This document shows, piece after piece, positions 1-7,699 of a DNA stretch of 64,000 nucleotides (its first letter is position 1; every line of letters begins with the position of its first letter). The DNA is taken from the NCBI GenBank assembly GCA_019638385.1, contig JAHBTW010000002.1, positions 62,001 through 126,000 of the forward strand, read 5' to 3'. A program made the translations under genes and the position numbers. Origin of the DNA: Saprospiraceae bacterium. GTDB taxonomy: Bacteria > Bacteroidota > Bacteroidia > Chitinophagales > Saprospiraceae. A model generated the notes under the pieces. The model had not been told where the DNA came from and made no database searches. It saw only the letters and a list, made by a program, of their open reading frames with translations.

Positions 1-2
1 TG

Positions 3-221
3 GGCTACTACGACGGCCCCGATCACGATGAGGTGCGGCAGAAAATGTACGACATCATGGCACAGGTACGCGCCGCCGGCAAGTGGGTGGGCACCGTAGC
101 CGGCGCTGCCGAACAGGCCAACGCGCTGACGGCTCATGGCGCCAATATCATCCTCCATTCCGTGCAAGGCTTGATACTCAGCGCGGGGAAAGCGTTTTTG
201 TCGCAAGTGAGGGAGTCATAA
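3..221 (+). CDS. HpcH/HpaI-type aldolase, C-terminal end (partial)
   Basis: The reading frame is open from the window edge (first full codon at base 3) to a stop at 219-221, so only the last 72 residues are present. The segment DGPDHDEVRQKMYDIMAQV followed by AAGKWVG resembles the last helices of the HpcH/HpaI aldolase barrel (2-keto-3-deoxy sugar acid or hydroxy-oxoacid cleavage), where a similar stretch precedes the final strand. The metal and pyruvate binding residues lie outside the window, so the substrate cannot be stated. A gap of 73 bases separates it from the next gene on the same strand. Assignment rests on a short tail and is moderate. Confidence 0.55.
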   Translation, partial: GYYDGPDHDEVRQKMYDIMAQVRAAGKWVGTVAGAAEQANALTAHGANIILHSVQGLILSAGKAFLSQVRES

Positions 222-294
222 TCAGGGCAATCGCTGCTGAGCCGGAGGGAAAAACAACAACGCTTTCCTACCTTCACGCCCAAAACCACTCCAC

Positions 295-1017
295 ATGAAA
301 TATTTCACCTTCATAATCCTCCTCCTGTCTGCCGCCGGCCTCGCTGCCCAGCAAGTCCACACCATAAGCGAAATGCGCAAAGTGATGATGGGGCAAGACC
401 TCAGCGCGCATCTGCGCTGGGACACGGTGGCGCGGGAGCACCTCTTCGGCATCAGCCCATTGGGGCGACTGGAAGGAGAAGTCACCATCGTAGATGGGCA
501 GCCGTTCGTGTCCACAGTGGACAAAAAAGGGCGGCTCCGGGTAAAACGCACCTGGAAAGTGGAAGCGCCCTTTGGTGTGTATGCACAAGTGCCCGCATGG
601 GAACGAATTGAACTCGAAATGCCCATCCGCTCTGAAAGCGAGCTACAGCAAGCGCTCGAAGGGGTGTTGCAACACAAGGGTTACGACTTCTCCCAGCCAC
701 TGCCCTTCCACATACAAGGCGCCTTCGAACGCGTTGACTATCACATCATCTCCAAACCCAAAGGAGAAATCGAACACAGCCACGAACTGCATGACAAAGC
801 CAAAAAGCATTTCACTGTACAACATATCCGCGGAGAACTACTCGGCTTTTACTCCCGTCATCACGAGGGTATTTTCACCCACCGGGGCAGCTATGTACAC
901 ATCCACTTCATAGACGCCCCCCGCAAGCATGCAGGGCACTTAGAGCATGTGGCGATCGGGCAGAAGTTTGTGTTGTATTTGCCTGCAAGCCGGGTTTCTA
1001 ATGAAGTTGAAAAGTAA
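295..1017 (+). CDS. Exported acetolactate decarboxylase family protein
   Basis: This 240-residue protein begins with a signal peptide (MKYFTFIILLLSAAGLAAQ) and continues as a full-length alpha-acetolactate decarboxylase fold. In the C-terminal part, His202 and His204 (YVHIHFID) and His215 (HAGHLEH) have the 2- and 11-residue spacing of the three zinc-binding histidines known in this family. The segments GRLEGEVTIVDGQPFV and APFGVYAQVP also match family strands. Family members convert 2-acetolactate to acetoin, but most are cytoplasmic; this one should be periplasmic or outside the cell. No acetolactate synthase is next to it, so a different substrate is possible. The gene is followed after 33 bases by an exported aminotransferase-like gene on the same strand. 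Confidence 0.75.
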   Translation: MKYFTFIILLLSAAGLAAQQVHTISEMRKVMMGQDLSAHLRWDTVAREHLFGISPLGRLEGEVTIVDGQPFVSTVDKKGRLRVKRTWKVEAPFGVYAQVPAWERIELEMPIRSESELQQALEGVLQHKGYDFSQPLPFHIQGAFERVDYHIISKPKGEIEHSHELHDKAKKHFTVQHIRGELLGFYSRHHEGIFTHRGSYVHIHFIDAPRKHAGHLEHVAIGQKFVLYLPASRVSNEVEK

Positions 1018-1050
1018 CTTTGTAACTTGAGCCATGAAAAATCCAATACT

Positions 1051-2310
1051 ATGGACAAACGAGCTTTCCTAAAAAACACCCTCTTCCTCGGCGCTGCCAT
1101 GCCTGTTTTTTTGAAAAACCTGAGTCGTTGGGTAAGCGAAATCGAACACCTGTCGCCCGAAGAAGCGGCCCGCGACGAAGACTTCTGGATGCGGGTGCGC
1201 AGCGGCTACCGGCTCAAACCCGATTACATCAATCTCGAAAACGGGTATTACTGCTTTTTGCCGCAGGACATTCTCGAACATTATATCCACCACATCCGGG
1301 AAATCAATTACCAAGGCTCGCATTACATGCGCACTGCGGTATGGGACAATAAGTACGCCGTTGCAGCGCAATTGGCTGAACTCGCCGGCTGTGGCGCAGA
1401 TGAACTCGTCATCACCCGGAATACCACGGAATCTTTAGACATCATCATCGGCGGTTTTCCCTGGAAAAAAGGCGATGAAGCCGTGATGGCGGAGCAAGAC
1501 TATTTCTCCATGCTCGAAATGTTTAATCAACAGGCCACGCAGCACGGTATTGTGAACAAGCGGGTTTCCGTGCCCAACCTCCCGCAGTCCGATGCAGCAA
1601 TCGTAGAGTTGTACGCCAGGGCTATTACGCCCAAAACCCGTCTGCTCATGGTGTGCCACATCGTCAATATCACCGGGCAGGTACTGCCTATCCGCAAAAT
1701 TTGCGACATGGCCCACAGCAAAGGCGTGGAGGTAATGGTGGACGGCGCGCACGCTTTTGCACACCTCCACTTTGCCATCCCCGACCTGAACTGCGACTAC
1801 TACGGCGCCAGTTTGCACAAATGGCTCAGCGCGCCTTTAGGCGCCGGGATGTTGTATGTGAAAAAAGAGAAAATACCCCAAATACGCCCCCTGTTTGCCA
1901 GTGCCGTCACCGACAATACTGACATCCGCCGGCTCAATCACACCGGCACCCATCCCCCGGCCACCGATCTGGCCATCGGCAATGCATTAGACTATCACTA
2001 CAGCCTCGGGCCGGAGCGCAAAGCAGCGCGCCTCCTCTATTTGCAGCAATACTGGACCTATCAGGTACGCAACCTTCCGCACATCGTACTCAATACGCCT
2101 GCCGACCCCGCACGCACCTGCGGTATAGCCAACGTCGGCATCAAAGGCATGAAACCCGCCGACATGGCTGATACCCTGCTCAAAAAATATCGGATATGGA
2201 CCGTTGCCATTGACGGCGCCGGGGTGCAGGGCTGCCGCATCACACCCAATGTATATACCACCACCAAGGAACTGGATGCATTCGTGAAAGCCTTGAAGGA
2301 GATGGGATAG
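1051..2310 (+). CDS. Class V aminotransferase-like (isopenicillin N epimerase type) PLP enzyme, Tat-like leader
   Basis: A 419-residue fold-type I PLP enzyme. The start at 1051 was chosen because an in-frame TTG at 1027 overlaps the probable leader of the message and the N terminus from 1051 reads MDKRAFLKNTLFLGAAMPVF, a KR version of a twin-arginine signal (consensus S-R-R-x-F-L-K). The PLP lysine is Lys257 in SLHKWLSAPLGAGMLYV, preceded by the aspartate of VMVDGAHAFAHL. ITRNTTESLDIIIGG is the phosphate-binding loop region. Related proteins are annotated as isopenicillin N epimerases or cysteine desulfurase-like, and their true substrates are mostly unknown. A Tat leader would fit export of a folded, cofactor-loaded enzyme. 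Confidence 0.8.
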   Translation: MDKRAFLKNTLFLGAAMPVFLKNLSRWVSEIEHLSPEEAARDEDFWMRVRSGYRLKPDYINLENGYYCFLPQDILEHYIHHIREINYQGSHYMRTAVWDNKYAVAAQLAELAGCGADELVITRNTTESLDIIIGGFPWKKGDEAVMAEQDYFSMLEMFNQQATQHGIVNKRVSVPNLPQSDAAIVELYARAITPKTRLLMVCHIVNITGQVLPIRKICDMAHSKGVEVMVDGAHAFAHLHFAIPDLNCDYYGASLHKWLSAPLGAGMLYVKKEKIPQIRPLFASAVTDNTDIRRLNHTGTHPPATDLAIGNALDYHYSLGPERKAARLLYLQQYWTYQVRNLPHIVLNTPADPARTCGIANVGIKGMKPADMADTLLKKYRIWTVAIDGAGVQGCRITPNVYTTTKELDAFVKALKEMG

Positions 2311-2761
2311 CGCCTGCCGGAGGCTACGGTTTATACACATCTCTCAAATATCAAGAGCAACGCGGGACTGCGGGACCGGCATTACAGGTTTTACCACGCC
2401 GGCGGCGTGGTGTATGAGCAATACAAATACCGGGGGCGAAGAACACAATTAAACAACCTACAATGCCAAGGGTGGAATACAAATACCAAGAGCGAGTTTG
2501 TCGGGTTTAGGTTTTTTCGATTCGGCGGAGCGCTAAGAAACCTGTGCTCCAAACCGCGCAACAGGCGCGGCGTGATTTTTGGTTCTTTTCATCGGAAAAG
2601 AACATGAAAAAATAGCATGAAAATTTGATTGCAGGCAGGCAGGTATAGCTACCGGAGGGCAGGGAGAAACGGTTATTTATTCTCCGTGAGACTCCCCCGG
2701 AACTCCGTGTAACTCCCTGACCTCCGGCAGGCGGGCGTGTCACCCGAATAGCAAGCGGCTC
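2311..2761. other. Gene-free stretch with short hairpins and a degenerate CTCC repeat
   Basis: No convincing gene is present in these 450 bases. A perfect 7-bp stem with a 3-base loop lies at 2394-2410 (CCACGCC and GGCGTGG). A second hairpin with 8-bp arms lies at 2583-2602 (TTCTTTTC and GAAAAGAA). Around 2682-2727 there is a run of about five CTCC-led units of roughly ten bases. The last two look like generic intergenic repeat debris. The first could act as a weak terminator of the upstream gene, but it lacks a T run. Confidence 0.4.
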
Positions 2762-3052
2762 CTAAGATCCGGCAAACCGGGTACCGAAAATGCCGACAGC
2801 AAGCTCTGCCCAAACAACGAGAAGCGCTACCAGAATAACGGCGCAAAGAGCGAGCCGGTACTCGGTTTTCTTTACCACCCTCAGTGTAAGCTCACACAAG
2901 AGACCGGCGCCGAGCAGCAAACTCCCGGCGACCGCAAAATCAAACGAGGTCCATTTCACCTCGTCGGTAAACTGCATTGCTATCAATGGCACGAGCAATA
3001 AGAGCGCTACCGTAAACACAATGCCCAAAAGTCTTTTGTTCTGCGTAATCAT
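2762..3052 (-). CDS. Small three-helix membrane protein, conserved in Bacteroidota
   Basis: The protein is 96 residues when started at 3052 (MITQNKRLLGIVFTVALLLL). An upstream in-frame ATG at 3139 is less likely because it lies inside the promoter region. It has three hydrophobic segments at about residues 8-26, 35-53 and 70-90. The last ends in GIFGTRFAGS, so the C-terminal tail is very short. Proteins of this length and pattern are widespread hypothetical proteins in this phylum with no known role. No neighbour on the same strand suggests a function. It is likely driven by the promoter at 3088-3119. Confidence 0.65.
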   Translation of the reverse strand: MITQNKRLLGIVFTVALLLLVPLIAMQFTDEVKWTSFDFAVAGSLLLGAGLLCELTLRVVKKTEYRLALCAVILVALLVVWAELAVGIFGTRFAGS

Positions 3053-3087
3053 AATCGTTCTGTTTTTTGATATAAATTTGCCCGGAA

Positions 3088-3119
3088 CAAAGGTAATACA
3101 AAGTACTTTATGATACAAA
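3088..3119 (-). promoter_or_regulatory. Bacteroidota-type promoter for the small membrane protein
   Basis: On the minus strand TTTG (3119-3116) is followed after 20 bases by TACCTTTG (3095-3088). This matches the phylum's -33/-7 pattern (TTTG, about 19 bases, TAnnTTTG). It sits about 36 bases upstream of the ATG at 3052. Confidence 0.55.
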
Positions 3120-3233
3120 GTTATTTGAAAAAATAACATCTCTGATGAAGCTGACTAATCTGAACCGGTAAGTTTGTTTGTACCCATGGAATGCCGCGTA
3201 ACCATTTATACCTCCTTTTTTGTTAGATACCGC

Positions 3234-5306
3234 ATGAAGCCACATCTCTACTTCTTCGCCGCTCTGTTCCTACTACCTTCCACCCGAGCCGCCGGACAGT
3301 CGCTCCCCGACACCATTCGCGTGGATACGTTGCCTGTAGCGGAAGTGAGGGCCACGCGCAGCACTGCCCAATCAGATCAAAACCCGCTGGCGGTATCCGT
3401 GCTCGACGCATCGCGCATTCGCGTGGCGCAACCCTTGCTCAGCCTGGCCGAAAGCCTGCCGGCCGTGCCCGGCGTATTTGTGATGAACGATGCCAATTTC
3501 GCACAAGACCTCCGCATTGCCATTCGCGGATTCGGCGCAAGAGCCGGTTTCGGCATCCGGGGCGTCAAAATCCTGCTCGACGGCATCCCTGAATCTTCTC
3601 CCGACGGGCAAGGGCAGGTGGACAACATTGATCCCGCCATGCTCAGCCGCATCGAAGTGCTGCGCGGCGCTTCCGCAGGTCTGTACGGCAACGCCGCCGG
3701 CGGCGTCATCAGCCTCAGCACCGAGGACATAGAAAAAAGAGGCATCGGGGCAAGAATCGCCCTCGGTGCTTTCGGGTTCCGGCAGTTCCAGTTGAAAGGC
3801 GCTTATGTGGCCGGCAACACCCGGTTCTCCGCAGGCGCGACACAGGTCGGCATAGACGGGTTCCGGCAACAGGCCGCCATGCGCGCCACCCTCGCCACCG
3901 CGAAAATGATTTGGATACCAAAGGCAGATTCTACCTGGCGCATAACGCTGTTGGCCAATTTCACTGACAGCCCGCAAGGCGATGACCCCGGCGGACTGAC
4001 GGCGGTACAGGACAGCCTCGACCGCCGCGCCGCACATCCCGCCAATGTGCAGTTCGACGCCGGCGAATCGCTGCGGCAAGGACGCCTCGCGCTGTTGGCC
4101 GGCAAGCAGTTTTCGGCGCGCAGCCGCCTGCACCTCCGGCTGTGGTCGGCCCTGCGGGATTTTGAAAACAGATTGCCCTTCCGCGCCGGCGGGCAGGTTA
4201 CATTTCAGCGTTGGGCGGGCGGCGGCACACTACAGTTTGAACAGGAGAGCAAACAACAACTCGGCCCCGACCGGCCCCGTCTTAGGTGGTCTGCCGGCCT
4301 GGAAGCCGACCGGCAAGCCGACGACCGGCAACGCTACGACAATGAAAACGGCCAACGTGGGATGCGTTCGCTGCGACAGGATGAGCTATTCGGCAGTTGG
4401 GGGCTGTTTGCGTTGGGCCACTGGCAGGCTGCGCCGCGTCTTACGCTGTCCGGAGGGACACGGGCCGATGCGGTGCGCCTGCGGGTACGCGACCGCTTCC
4501 TGAGCGACGGCGATCAGTCGGGCGCACAGGACTTCCGGCAGCTTAGCCCCTGGTCGGGTTTTACCTTCCGCATCGCGCCGCGCCTCCATGTTTACGGCAA
4601 CCTGAGTACCAATTTTGAAACGCCCACGCTTGCCGAGTTGTCCAATAACCCGGCGGGTACCGGCGGCTTTGCGGAAAATTTGAGGCCGCAACGCACCCTG
4701 TCTTCCGAAACCGGCATCCGGGGCAGAGGCCGCAACCGCATGTTGTGGGAAATAGCCGTTTTTCAGGCCCGCACCCGCGACGAACTGACCCCCTACGAAC
4801 TGCCCGATCAGCCAGGGCGCATCTATTTTCAGAATGCGGGCCGGACGCTGCGACGCGGCATCGAAACTGCATTGAACTACGCCCCCCTGCCCGGCTGGGA
4901 ATGCTGGGCTAATTATACCCTTTCTGATTTCCGGTTTGAACGCTTTGAATCCGGCAATGCTGATTTTTCGGGCAACGCGCTGCCCGGCCTGCCGCGGCAT
5001 CTGGGGCAGATCAGTTCCCGGTTTACGCACCGCAGCGGTGTACTGGTACAGGTTTCCGGGCGGTTTACCGGCAGTTTTTTTGCCGAAAATGCCAATGCTG
5101 TTACCATCCCGGCCACACAGATATATGCTGCCCGTCTGGGTTGGACGGGGTCGGTGCGGGGCATGGGCGCTGAGGTTTTTCTGGGGGCCGACAACATCGG
5201 CAATGCCCGCGTATTCAACAATGTGCGCCTGAATGCTGCGGGCGGCAGGTATTATGAATCGGGAGCAGAGCAGAGTTTTTTTATGGGACTGGCGCTGCAT
5301 TTGTGA
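3234..5306 (+). CDS. TonB-dependent outer-membrane receptor
   Basis: A 690-residue TonB-dependent receptor. The start at 3234 gives a clean signal peptide (MKPHLYFFAALFLLPSTRA, cleavage near GQS); the longer frame from 3174 adds a hydrophilic leader. The plug domain spans about residues 30-165: PVAEVRATRS near the N terminus, LRIAIRGFGARAGFGIRGV, VKILLDGIPES, and the typical end IEVLRGASAGLYGNAAGG. The rest is beta-barrel, with a C-terminal strand ending in LALHL. No carboxypeptidase-like extension and no SusD partner are present. This argues against the glycan-uptake type and for a siderophore, metal-chelate or vitamin receptor, but the ligand cannot be read from sequence. It stands alone as a transcription unit. 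Confidence 0.9.
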   Translation: MKPHLYFFAALFLLPSTRAAGQSLPDTIRVDTLPVAEVRATRSTAQSDQNPLAVSVLDASRIRVAQPLLSLAESLPAVPGVFVMNDANFAQDLRIAIRGFGARAGFGIRGVKILLDGIPESSPDGQGQVDNIDPAMLSRIEVLRGASAGLYGNAAGGVISLSTEDIEKRGIGARIALGAFGFRQFQLKGAYVAGNTRFSAGATQVGIDGFRQQAAMRATLATAKMIWIPKADSTWRITLLANFTDSPQGDDPGGLTAVQDSLDRRAAHPANVQFDAGESLRQGRLALLAGKQFSARSRLHLRLWSALRDFENRLPFRAGGQVTFQRWAGGGTLQFEQESKQQLGPDRPRLRWSAGLEADRQADDRQRYDNENGQRGMRSLRQDELFGSWGLFALGHWQAAPRLTLSGGTRADAVRLRVRDRFLSDGDQSGAQDFRQLSPWSGFTFRIAPRLHVYGNLSTNFETPTLAELSNNPAGTGGFAENLRPQRTLSSETGIRGRGRNRMLWEIAVFQARTRDELTPYELPDQPGRIYFQNAGRTLRRGIETALNYAPLPGWECWANYTLSDFRFERFESGNADFSGNALPGLPRHLGQISSRFTHRSGVLVQVSGRFTGSFFAENANAVTIPATQIYAARLGWTGSVRGMGAEVFLGADNIGNARVFNNVRLNAAGGRYYESGAEQSFFMGLALHL

Positions 5307-5393
5307 TGAAACTTACCGTTGGGAATCCTGATTTCCCGATACTTGGATTTGTTCGGTTTGTTGTTTATTTTTGCCTATTCTCAAAATGACTAC

Positions 5394-5999
5394 ATGAGTA
5401 CAATTATCTTGCCCAAGCCCGTCACGAAGTTGTCCGATCTCGATCCGGAGGGCAGTTATACCTATGCCGACTATATGCTGTGGCAGTTTCAGGAGCGCGT
5501 GGAGTTGATCCGCGGGCGGTTGTTTCGCATGAGTCCGGCGCCGAATCTTATGCACCAGCGTATTTCCCAAGGGCTGAATCGCTGCTTACTCAACTTTTTT
5601 TACCAAAAACCTTGTCAGGTCTTTGCCGCGCCGTTCGATGTGCGCCTGTCGGTGGGCAGCAAGCGGGGCAAAGACTCGACGGTGGTGCAACCCGATTTGT
5701 GCGTGGTGTGCGACGAAAGCAAATTGGACGAGCAGGGCTGTGCGGGCGCGCCGGATTTGGTGGTTGAAATTCTATCGCCGGGCAATAGCGGCAAAGAGAT
5801 GAAAGAGAAATTTCGGGTGTACGAAGAAGCCGGCGTTCGGGAATACTGGATCGTCAATCCGGCGGAGCATTTGGCGCTCGTTTACATCCTCCATGCGGAA
5901 GGCAGGTACATCGGGTTGGCGCCGGTAACGGAGGAAGACCCACTGCGATCGCATATTTTCCCCGAATTAGTAATTGACCTCAAAGAGGTGTTTGCCTGA
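5394..5999 (+). CDS. Uma2-family (DUF820) PD-(D/E)XK-like protein
   Basis: A 201-residue member of the Uma2 family. The start MSTIILPK at 5394 is preferred over an ATG at 5319, whose extra 25 residues are out of family. The nuclease-like core has VVQPDLCVVCDE (acidic residue of the PD motif), then DLVVEILSPGNSGKEMKEK and the closing EYWIVNP. The Glu of VVEILSP and the downstream lysines fit the catalytic pattern of the fold. The family is abundant in cyanobacteria and some Bacteroidota, often as many paralogs, and its biological role is unknown. It lies 87 bases after the TonB receptor on the same strand and is closed by a convergent terminator. Confidence 0.85.
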   Translation: MSTIILPKPVTKLSDLDPEGSYTYADYMLWQFQERVELIRGRLFRMSPAPNLMHQRISQGLNRCLLNFFYQKPCQVFAAPFDVRLSVGSKRGKDSTVVQPDLCVVCDESKLDEQGCAGAPDLVVEILSPGNSGKEMKEKFRVYEEAGVREYWIVNPAEHLALVYILHAEGRYIGLAPVTEEDPLRSHIFPELVIDLKEVFA

Positions 6000-6032
6000 C
6001 AGCAGCGGTTTCCTACCATTCAATGTAAAGAA

Positions 6033-6064
6033 AAAACGAAGGGGCAGTGTTAACACTGCCCCTT
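6033..6064 (-). terminator. Bidirectional intrinsic terminator between converging genes
   Basis: A perfect 26-bp palindrome at 6039-6064 (arms GGGGCAGTG and CACTGCCCC) lies between two converging genes. Read on the minus strand, the hairpin is followed by TTCGTTTTTTC, so it best fits the transaldolase message. It may also stop transcription of the Uma2 gene. Confidence 0.8.
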
Positions 6065-6109
6065 GCATAATTGGTATATGTAGAAAGCCTCTGCGTGTTG
6101 ATTGCTCTT

Positions 6110-6766
6110 TTAAGAGCTTGCTTTTTTGTGATCTGCCAAAAACTGCTCCAGCCCGATGTCGGTGAGCGGGTGTTTCAGCATTCCCAAAATAGACGATAAC
6201 GGACAAGTAACCACATCGGCGCCGGCAAGTGCTGCGTCCACGATGTGTTTGGCATTGCGGATGGACGCCGCCAAAATAGCGGTTTCAAATCCCTGAATGC
6301 TATAAATTTCTGCAATCTGTCGAATCAATTCCATGCCGTCCCAGGAGGTATCGTCAATGCGACCGACAAAAGGGGAGACATAAGTAGCGCCGGCTTTGGC
6401 CGCCAGAATGGCCTGCCCGGCGGAAAATACCAGCGTGCAATTGGTGCGAATGTCGTTGTCGCGAAAATAGCTCAGCGCTTTTACGCCTTCCTTTATCATC
6501 GGCACTTTCACCACAACGTTGGGCGCGATAAGCGATAAGCGTTTGCCCTCCGCCACCATACCGTCAAAATCGGTTGAAATGACCTCTGCGCTGACGTCGC
6601 CGTCAACGGTTTGGCATATTTTTTCGTAGTGTTTCAGAATATTGGATTCCCCGCTGATGCCCTCTTTGGCCATGAGGGAGGGGTTGGTCGTAACACCGTC
6701 GAGGATACCGAGGTCACGGGCTTCTTTGATTTGATCCAGATTGGCGGTGTCTATAAAAAATTGCAT
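6110..6766 (-). CDS. Fructose-6-phosphate aldolase/transaldolase (small class)
   Basis: A 218-residue single-domain aldolase of the transaldolase superfamily. The start at 6766 ([16 protein letters not shown]) is the conserved family start; the upstream open frame runs into the SRP RNA gene and is not coding. The Schiff-base lysine is Lys87 in [11 protein letters not shown]. Other marks are [31 protein letters not shown], and [12 protein letters not shown]. Members of this size class act either as a transaldolase (sedoheptulose-7-P plus glyceraldehyde-3-P exchange) or as a fructose-6-phosphate aldolase; sequence alone does not decide. The product is cytosolic and links to the pentose phosphate pathway. 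Confidence 0.92.
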   Translation of the reverse strand: MQFFIDTANLDQIKEARDLGILDGVTTNPSLMAKEGISGESNILKHYEKICQTVDGDVSAEVISTDFDGMVAEGKRLSLIAPNVVVKVPMIKEGVKALSYFRDNDIRTNCTLVFSAGQAILAAKAGATYVSPFVGRIDDTSWDGMELIRQIAEIYSIQGFETAILAASIRNAKHIVDAALAGADVVTCPLSSILGMLKHPLTDIGLEQFLADHKKASS

Positions 6767-6834
6767 TTGGCGACAGATTTGCCGCAAAGATAGTGTAAAA
6801 ATGTAAGATGGAACCGGCGTTTGAAAAAAAATGG

Positions 6835-6928
6835 GGTGAGCGAACACTCGCATCGCTACAACCTACCTACCCTTGCTGCGTTTCCGCCCTGGGGGGGTTC
6901 GGAGGGAGCTGATCGTGCGCCGCTCACC
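6835..6928 (-). ncRNA. ffs: Signal recognition particle RNA (4.5S-like, small bacterial type)
   Basis: The minus strand from 6928 to 6835 gives a 94-base RNA whose ends pair (GGTGAGCG at the 5' end, CGCTCACC at the 3' end). Its tip carries the SRP signature: CAGG, GCG, tetraloop GAAA, CGC, AGCA, followed by AAGG. This is the conserved symmetric loop and GNRA-capped helix bound by Ffh. A run of eight T follows the 3' end on the transcribed strand (plus strand A run at 6823-6830), giving a terminator. A TACCTTTG promoter box lies just upstream at 6942-6935. The RNA scaffolds co-translational targeting of membrane proteins. Confidence 0.9.
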
Positions 6929-6934
6929 GGGCGG

Positions 6935-6942
6935 CAAAGGTA
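6935..6942 (-). promoter_or_regulatory. -7 box of the SRP RNA promoter
   Basis: TACCTTTG on the minus strand matches TAnnTTTG and ends seven bases before the inferred 5' end of the SRP RNA at 6928. A clear TTTG at -33 is not seen. Confidence 0.5.
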
Positions 6943-6973
6943 TAGAAAATGTTTTTCCCGGGAAATATTTTTT

Positions 6974-7699
6974 TTACTGCCTCCACTTCCGCAGTTGGTT
7001 CACGGCGGCTCTGAGGTCTTTGGGCAGGGGCGCTTCCACTGTGACGCGCTCGCCGGTGTGCGGATGATCGAATGCAACGCGCCAGGCGTGCAGGGCCGTT
7101 CGGTGCAGCAGCGGTTGTTCTTCGTGCAATTTGCCCGCCTTAAAACCGCGCGATTTGATCTGCGACAAAAACAACGCCTCGCTGCGGCCATACAGTGGAT
7201 CGGCCACCAATGGATGCCCGATGGATGCCAGGTGTACCCGCACCTGATGCGTGCGCCCGGTATGGATATTGGCTTCTACTAAAGAATAGCCGCGAAAAGC
7301 CTCCTGCACTTTGTACTCCGTGAGCGCAGACTTCCCCTTGCGGAGAATGGTCATTTGTCCCGGTTTGCCGGGATGCGGACCGATGGGCTGGTCAATAATG
7401 CCCGATTCGGGCAGGGGTACGCCTTCCACCAATGCGAGATAAATTTTTTCCACGCCCCGCTTTTCAAATTGCAGAGAGAGCGAGCGATGCGATGCCTCGT
7501 CCAATGCAAAGAGGATCGCGCCGCTGGTTTCGCGGTCTAAGCGATGTACCGTCCACACACGGGGAAAAAGCGCCGCGAGCGCGCCTTGGAGACTTTGCTT
7601 TACGGTATCGAAGCGGTCGGGAATGGTGAGCAAACCGGAAGGCTTTGCCGCAACGACTAAATATTCGTCCTGATACAGGATTTCGGGAGTGTACAGCAT
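6974..7699 (-). CDS. RluA-family RNA pseudouridine synthase
   Basis: A 241-residue pseudouridine synthase without an S4 domain. The catalytic aspartate is Asp55 in VHRLDRETSG. The later conserved strands GRTHQVRVHLASIGHPLVADPLYG and LLHRTALHAWRVAF match the RluA/RluC/RluD branch. These enzymes isomerise uridines in rRNA or tRNA; the exact site cannot be told from sequence. The start codon overlaps the stop of the upstream RibF-glycosyltransferase gene in TGATG at 7699, so the two are probably translationally coupled and co-transcribed. Confidence 0.92.
   Translation of the reverse strand: MLYTPEILYQDEYLVVAAKPSGLLTIPDRFDTVKQSLQGALAALFPRVWTVHRLDRETSGAILFALDEASHRSLSLQFEKRGVEKIYLALVEGVPLPESGIIDQPIGPHPGKPGQMTILRKGKSALTEYKVQEAFRGYSLVEANIHTGRTHQVRVHLASIGHPLVADPLYGRSEALFLSQIKSRGFKAGKLHEEQPLLHRTALHAWRVAFDHPHTGERVTVEAPLPKDLRAAVNQLRKWRQ

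Noticed and set aside
2407..2607. A 66-codon frame after the aminotransferase gene
   Set aside because: Composition is basic and aromatic without any family pattern, and it crosses a hairpin; it looks like intergenic debris.
6767..6853. N-terminal extension of the transaldolase
   Set aside because: The added residues are not in the family and the DNA encodes the 3' end and terminator of the SRP RNA.
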